From Nitrospirota bacterium (GTDB lineage: Bacteria; Nitrospirota; UBA9217): a stretch of 64,000 nt of DNA. Under the pieces are notes generated by a model. The model had not been told where the DNA came from. It saw only the letters and a program-made list of their open reading frames with translations, and searched no databases. Positions 60,601 to 64,000 of the stretch are shown here, piece after piece. The DNA lies in the NCBI GenBank assembly GCA_029858565.1, contig JAOUEV010000004.1, positions 1 through 64,000 of the forward strand, written 5' to 3'. The position numbers and the translations under genes are program-made. Each line of letters begins with the position of its first letter. Position 1 is the stretch's first letter.

Positions 60601-63312
60601 TCAGTAATCATAGCCTGCCGAGAAGTAGGCTTGATACCTTCGGTCCTCGCCCGCGCCGAAGTCCAGCCGGACCGGTCCGATGATGGTGTCTGCATGCAGT
60701 CCCGCAGAGCCTCCGGTCAGCACGTCGCGTGAGGAGATCGATTCCCTGCTGTCCCAGATATTACCGCCATTTCCCTGCAGGACCAGGTAGACCGCTTTGA
60801 TCGCCTTGAGCTGATAATCAATGAAGCGCCACCGATATGCGAATGAAAGAGCGATAACGTTCGCACCGATGAACTCGCGGCGCTGATATCCCAACAAGGG
60901 AATACTGATCAGGCTGTCCGCACCGCCCAGGCCGTATAGGTCCTGATAGAGAAGGGTTCCGCTGCCAAAGCCTGCCTGGCAATCCATGACAGCAATATGA
61001 CGTTCTGCAATGGGGATAACCGACTGGACGGAGAGCGAGGTCTTCCTGAAATTGCTATCGCCGCCATATGAATCCGCCGCTGTCTCATAGGATCCCTTGA
61101 ACAGGAATCCGGAGCGGGGAAAAAGACTGCTGTCGCGCGTATCGATCGTGGTCAGGAACGCCAGGCTCCCGGTCCGGACCGGATTGTCCTGCGCGGGGAA
61201 TCCGTAGATCCCGACAAGACGCTCAGAAGAGAGTCGATAGCGAAGGTAGGTATCGCCGAAGCGGAACCACTGGTAGCCAAATGAAAAATCAGCACCCGAC
61301 CTGCTCACATCCGCTGCTCCGGTCCTTTCCTGGTCCTGGTACAGATAATACGTACGGTTATGGTAAAAACCCTCGAGGCGATGTATGAATGATGTGTTGA
61401 TCAGGACCGGGGAAGTATAGCCCATGGTCACATCCGTGGCGTTGCCGTATCTCGTAAGGATCGAGAACTGGATGCCCTTGCCGAGCAGATTGTCCACTAC
61501 GATATCGGTCAGGCCGGTGAACACGTCGTCGGTATCGTACCGCAGACCCAGCCGGACCGTACCCCGTGGTTTTTCCCGCACTTTAAGCGTCAGATCAATC
61601 CCGCCGTTGCGGTTTTCCTGGACATCGACATTCAGGGTCTCAAAGTAGTTCAGCCCGTAGAGCTTCCGGATGTCCTCGCTCAGGACTAATAAATTGAGCG
61701 GAACGCCTGGCTCGGTCTTCATCTCCCTGTCCATAAGCGAGGTGGTGGTCCGACGATGGCCGCTTAGTCTGAGCGAGTCAAGACGTCCTTCGTTGACGAC
61801 AAGGGAAAGTGTCCTGCCGTCAGGCAGCATGCCGGCATGCTCGATATGGACAAGCAGGAAGCCCTTGTCCCGGTAACGTTTTACCACGCTTTCCAGGGCA
61901 CTGATCACCCTGGTAGAGGAAAGCGGTGTTCCTAGCTGACCGTCGAGCTCATCCATGATCTCTCCTGCGGGGATCATGGCGGTCCCGGCGATGGCAATTG
62001 CATCGACCACCGGATTCTCGACAATGGTCAGTATGGCCTCGTAGACATTCCCGCGGGGGACGAGTTGCAGGGACAGGTCGGAAAAAACGCCAATGCGGTA
62101 CAGGTCAGCCAGCGCATGATCAATATCCACGCTGGTCCACTCCCGATGAACCTGCAGAGGGAAAGCGGCAAGGATCGCGGCCGCGTCCATGTGTTTATTT
62201 CCCTGGACGGACAATCCTGCAATCGGATAGGGGCCGCCAGTCGATCTGCCGCCATTCTTTGCTGCCAGAATCTCTTTGATCATGGGAAGGGGGGCGCGAG
62301 CGGCTTCTTCACCACGCCGCATGATCGCATCCATCCGGTCGAAATCGGTGAACGAAAAGCCTTCAGTGACCGGGGATATCAGAATATCGGCAAGCTTCGC
62401 CTGGCGCTCCGTCTCTTTTCTGACGGGGATCGAAATCGACTGGCCCATGACCTCTACGAGCGAAGTCAGGCGTTCTCTCCGCTCAAGCGGCGATGATGCG
62501 TCAACGGCGATCACGATATCTGCTCCCAGTGACCGGACAACGTCCACGGGAAGATTATTCACCAGGCCTCCGTCCACCATGAGCTTTCCATGAATCTCTA
62601 CCGGGGGGAACAGGCCGGGAATCGCGGAGCTGGCGCGGATCGCGTCATGGAGCAGGCCTTTTCCTATCGCTCTGGCGTCGCCGGTCTCAAGGTCCGCGGC
62701 CACTGCGCGAAAGGGGATGGAGAGACGGTCAAAATCCAAACCTGCCTGCAGTGATGGGGCCAGGGTATGTGTCATGAGCAGGTCCGTCAGCTTCTGGCCT
62801 GCGGTCAGTCCCGGAGGAGCGACGAAGCGTCCGCCGATAAAGCTGAACTGGAGCAAATGACGGCTGCCGGCATCCTTCCGGTCCTGGGTCAGAAACACGC
62901 GCGGCGGCGTATCCGTGAAAAGATCGTTCCAGTCGTTCTCGGTAAAGATCCTTTCGATCTCAACGGGAGAATACCCCGCCGCGGCGAAGCCGCCGATGAT
63001 GGCTCCCATGCTCGTTCCGGCTATGGCGTCCACAGCGATCCCCTCGCTCCTGAGCAGATTCAGTACGCCCAGCGAAGCTGCCGCCTTGGCGCCGCCGCCT
63101 GCCAGCGCCAGGCCGATCCGCGGCCTGCCTTTGAGATCAGGAGAAACCACGGTCCTGATGCCGCCGTATTTTAATTGATAGGAAGGAACGAATATCTTGG
63201 TGTCCCTGGTCCGGTCTGTAGGGGAGTTCGCGGGAACTGCGGCAGGGGCCGGAAGAGCTGCAAACACGATCAACGTGTGAACCAGCGCCGGCAAGAATCT
63301 GAGGCGGAACAT
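60601..63312 (-). CDS. Patatin-like phospholipase fused to POTRA/Omp85 barrel (type Vd secretion-like)
   Basis: 903 residues. Signal peptide about 1-27. Patatin domain about 60-350: GGGAKA oxyanion loop (72-77), nucleophile S101 in GTSMG, catalytic D247 in VDGGLVNNLP. Then three POTRA-like modules (about 368-590), with the strand-helix-helix pattern of SVQGNKHMDAAAILAAF... and later copies, and a BamA-type 16-strand barrel (about 591-903). PlpD-type autotransporters have this order but usually one POTRA. Expected in the outer membrane with the lipase domain periplasmic or surface-exposed. No ribosome site; see promoter entry. Confidence 0.92.
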   Translation of the reverse strand: MFRLRFLPALVHTLIVFAALPAPAAVPANSPTDRTRDTKIFVPSYQLKYGGIRTVVSPDLKGRPRIGLALAGGGAKAAASLGVLNLLRSEGIAVDAIAGTSMGAIIGGFAAAGYSPVEIERIFTENDWNDLFTDTPPRVFLTQDRKDAGSRHLLQFSFIGGRFVAPPGLTAGQKLTDLLMTHTLAPSLQAGLDFDRLSIPFRAVAADLETGDARAIGKGLLHDAIRASSAIPGLFPPVEIHGKLMVDGGLVNNLPVDVVRSLGADIVIAVDASSPLERRERLTSLVEVMGQSISIPVRKETERQAKLADILISPVTEGFSFTDFDRMDAIMRRGEEAARAPLPMIKEILAAKNGGRSTGGPYPIAGLSVQGNKHMDAAAILAAFPLQVHREWTSVDIDHALADLYRIGVFSDLSLQLVPRGNVYEAILTIVENPVVDAIAIAGTAMIPAGEIMDELDGQLGTPLSSTRVISALESVVKRYRDKGFLLVHIEHAGMLPDGRTLSLVVNEGRLDSLRLSGHRRTTTSLMDREMKTEPGVPLNLLVLSEDIRKLYGLNYFETLNVDVQENRNGGIDLTLKVREKPRGTVRLGLRYDTDDVFTGLTDIVVDNLLGKGIQFSILTRYGNATDVTMGYTSPVLINTSFIHRLEGFYHNRTYYLYQDQERTGAADVSRSGADFSFGYQWFRFGDTYLRYRLSSERLVGIYGFPAQDNPVRTGSLAFLTTIDTRDSSLFPRSGFLFKGSYETAADSYGGDSNFRKTSLSVQSVIPIAERHIAVMDCQAGFGSGTLLYQDLYGLGGADSLISIPLLGYQRREFIGANVIALSFAYRWRFIDYQLKAIKAVYLVLQGNGGNIWDSRESISSRDVLTGGSAGLHADTIIGPVRLDFGAGEDRRYQAYFSAGYDY

Positions 63313-63317
63313 GTTCT

Positions 63318-63326
63318 ACTATACCA
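63318..63326 (-). promoter_or_regulatory. Extended -10 promoter immediately before patatin-Omp85 gene
   Basis: On the minus strand TGGTATAGT ends six bases before ATG 63312, which would place the transcript start at or next to the ATG. A weak -35 (TAGATA) lies 17 bases upstream. No Shine-Dalgarno sequence is present. Confidence 0.45.
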
Positions 63327-63406
63327 CAGGCCCGGACCGGTATCTATGTGGTTGAAGCACTGCAGGATGGGGGCGCAGGTCGGTTGAAAAGATCGTATGA
63401 TGTATG

Positions 63407-63436
63407 AAAAAGGGCTCCGGAGATGATCCGGAGCCC
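63407..63436 (-). terminator. Rho-independent terminator for the small secreted protein gene
   Basis: GGGCTCCGG (63412-63420) pairs with CCGGAGCCC (63428-63436). The A-run at 63407-63411 becomes the U-tail when read on the minus strand. It lies 31 bases after the stop of the gene at 63468. Confidence 0.85.
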
Positions 63437-63467
63437 GTACTGTTCCTGCTGCTGGAACGAAGCTGTC

Positions 63468-63719
63468 TTACTTGTCCTTTACTTCGATCTCCGCGGCGCG
63501 GGACTCGTACTTCACCGTGACCTTGGCGCCGACCTTCACGTCGCCTTTGATCTTGGTGTTGGCGTCCTTTGCCATTTCGAACTTCTCGCCGTTCTTGTCT
63601 ACCACGATCACGTTGTCCTTTACTTCCAGGACCTTGCCGGTGAACTGATAGGTCTTGCCGGCGAATGCAACCGATGCTACCAGGAACAAGGCAACTGCAA
63701 CCACTGCTGCGCGTTTCAT
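63468..63719 (-). CDS. Small secreted beta protein
   Basis: 83 residues from ATG 63719 (minus strand AAGGAGG nine bases upstream; the open frame is longer but unsupported). Signal peptide about 1-20 (cleavage after VAFA), then KTYQFTGKVLEVKDNVIVVDKNGEKFEMAKDANTKIKGDVKVGAKVTVKY, a small OB/DUF5666-like barrel. Same plan as the protein at 60185 (GxVxxVxxxxxxVxVxxxGxxxxxxxDxxxxxxxxxVxxGxxVxV). Function unknown; periplasmic. Confidence 0.8.
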   Translation of the reverse strand: MKRAAVVAVALFLVASVAFAGKTYQFTGKVLEVKDNVIVVDKNGEKFEMAKDANTKIKGDVKVGAKVTVKYESRAAEIEVKDK

Positions 63720-63805
63720 AAGATACCTCCTTGCGGGGATGAAATGATAAGAAATATATCGCATGGCACTATGCATGTCAAGGGCAGCGCCCCCGTTCTA
63801 TACCG

Positions 63806-64000
63806 TCAACGCTTGCGTCCGCCTCCCAGGATGGATCCCAATACACCCCGGATGATTTGGCGGCCGATCTGGCTGCCGATGGCACGTGCGGCGCTCTTTG
63901 CCATGGCCCCGAGGATGTCGGCGGTCTCGGATTTTGGCTCGCGGCCTTTCCGCGGAGCATCGGCAGCACCGGCGGGCTGTTCCGCTCCGGCGCGTTCCTT
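63806..64000 (-). CDS. DUF853/HerA-like ATPase, 3' end only
   Basis: Minus-strand frame entering from the window edge; the last 64 codons are seen. The C-terminal TADILGAMAKSAARAIGSQIGRQ followed by IIRGVLGSILGGGRKR is the hallmark tail of DUF853 (YjgR-type HerA-like helicase/NTPase) proteins. The ATPase core lies outside the window. The upstream part is a Gly/Ala/Pro linker. It ends 86 bases before the small secreted protein gene. Confidence 0.8.
   Translation of the reverse strand, partial: KERAGAEQPAGAADAPRKGREPKSETADILGAMAKSAARAIGSQIGRQIIRGVLGSILGGGRKR

Overview
This is a GC-rich, tightly packed window from a Gram-negative, motile, probably anaerobic or microaerophilic bacterium. The combination of a large chemotaxis/PAS-kinase set, KaiB/KaiC, a Ras-like MglA GTPase, a periplasmic sensor kinase with a c-type haem motif, a DUF4124 protein, a HerA-like DUF853 ATPase and a TreS-maltokinase/GlgE sugar cluster suggests a deltaproteobacterial-type (Desulfobacterota) or Nitrospirota lineage. 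This placement is inference; no rRNA is present.

Layout. (1) 1-8085: chemotaxis operon with a poly-HAMP methyl-accepting protein (5' end outside the window), CheW, CheY, CheB, a degenerate CheY, a 4-helix/HAMP membrane protein, CheA and CheC. CheD follows at 8403. Most junctions overlap by 4 bases. No cheR is visible. (2) 8980-11877: a PAS protein whose C-terminus looks like the KaiA C-terminal domain, then KaiB and a KaiC that keeps both ATPase sites and the Ser/Thr autophosphorylation cluster. This may be a KaiA-KaiB-KaiC-type timer without a cyanobacterial KaiA, and is the most interesting item here. (3) 11924-19790: a REC/PAS/GAF histidine kinase, a double-receiver diguanylate cyclase, a HEAT-repeat protein and an HD-GYP protein, giving a c-di-GMP signalling block beside the Kai genes. 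(4) 19791-23578: a patchy accessory stretch with an integrase remnant, small membrane proteins, unknown genes, a divergent (alpha/alpha)6-barrel glycosidase and a perfect-consensus sigma-70 promoter.

(5) 23579-40689: a storage-carbohydrate cluster with a degenerate receiver, GlgE, TreS-maltokinase fusion, GlgB, GlgC, TreZ, a GH57-type protein and TreY. The last four are joined by 4-base overlaps. Together they make and recycle alpha-glucan, trehalose, maltose and maltose-1-phosphate. No glycogen synthase (GlgA) is in the window. (6) 40690-47353: gene debris, a 33-residue membrane ORF, then a very large multi-PAS kinase with a sigma-54 (NtrC-type) regulator. (7) 48021-53971: a chemoreceptor, a degenerate receiver, a STAS protein, a kinase with a CxxCH motif in its periplasmic domain, and a response regulator cut down to 46 codons, closed by a terminator. 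(8) 54211-64000: lipoprotein, MglA-like GTPase with extra C-terminal domain, ispD, ispF, DUF4124 protein, cysE, a CCA-adding/poly(A) polymerase-type enzyme, small secreted proteins, a patatin-Omp85 outer-membrane protein (minus strand) and the 3' end of a DUF853 ATPase gene (minus strand).

Several families of short palindromic repeats are scattered between genes, and one has landed in frame inside a kinase catalytic domain. Dominant themes are signal transduction (about half the window) and storage-sugar metabolism.
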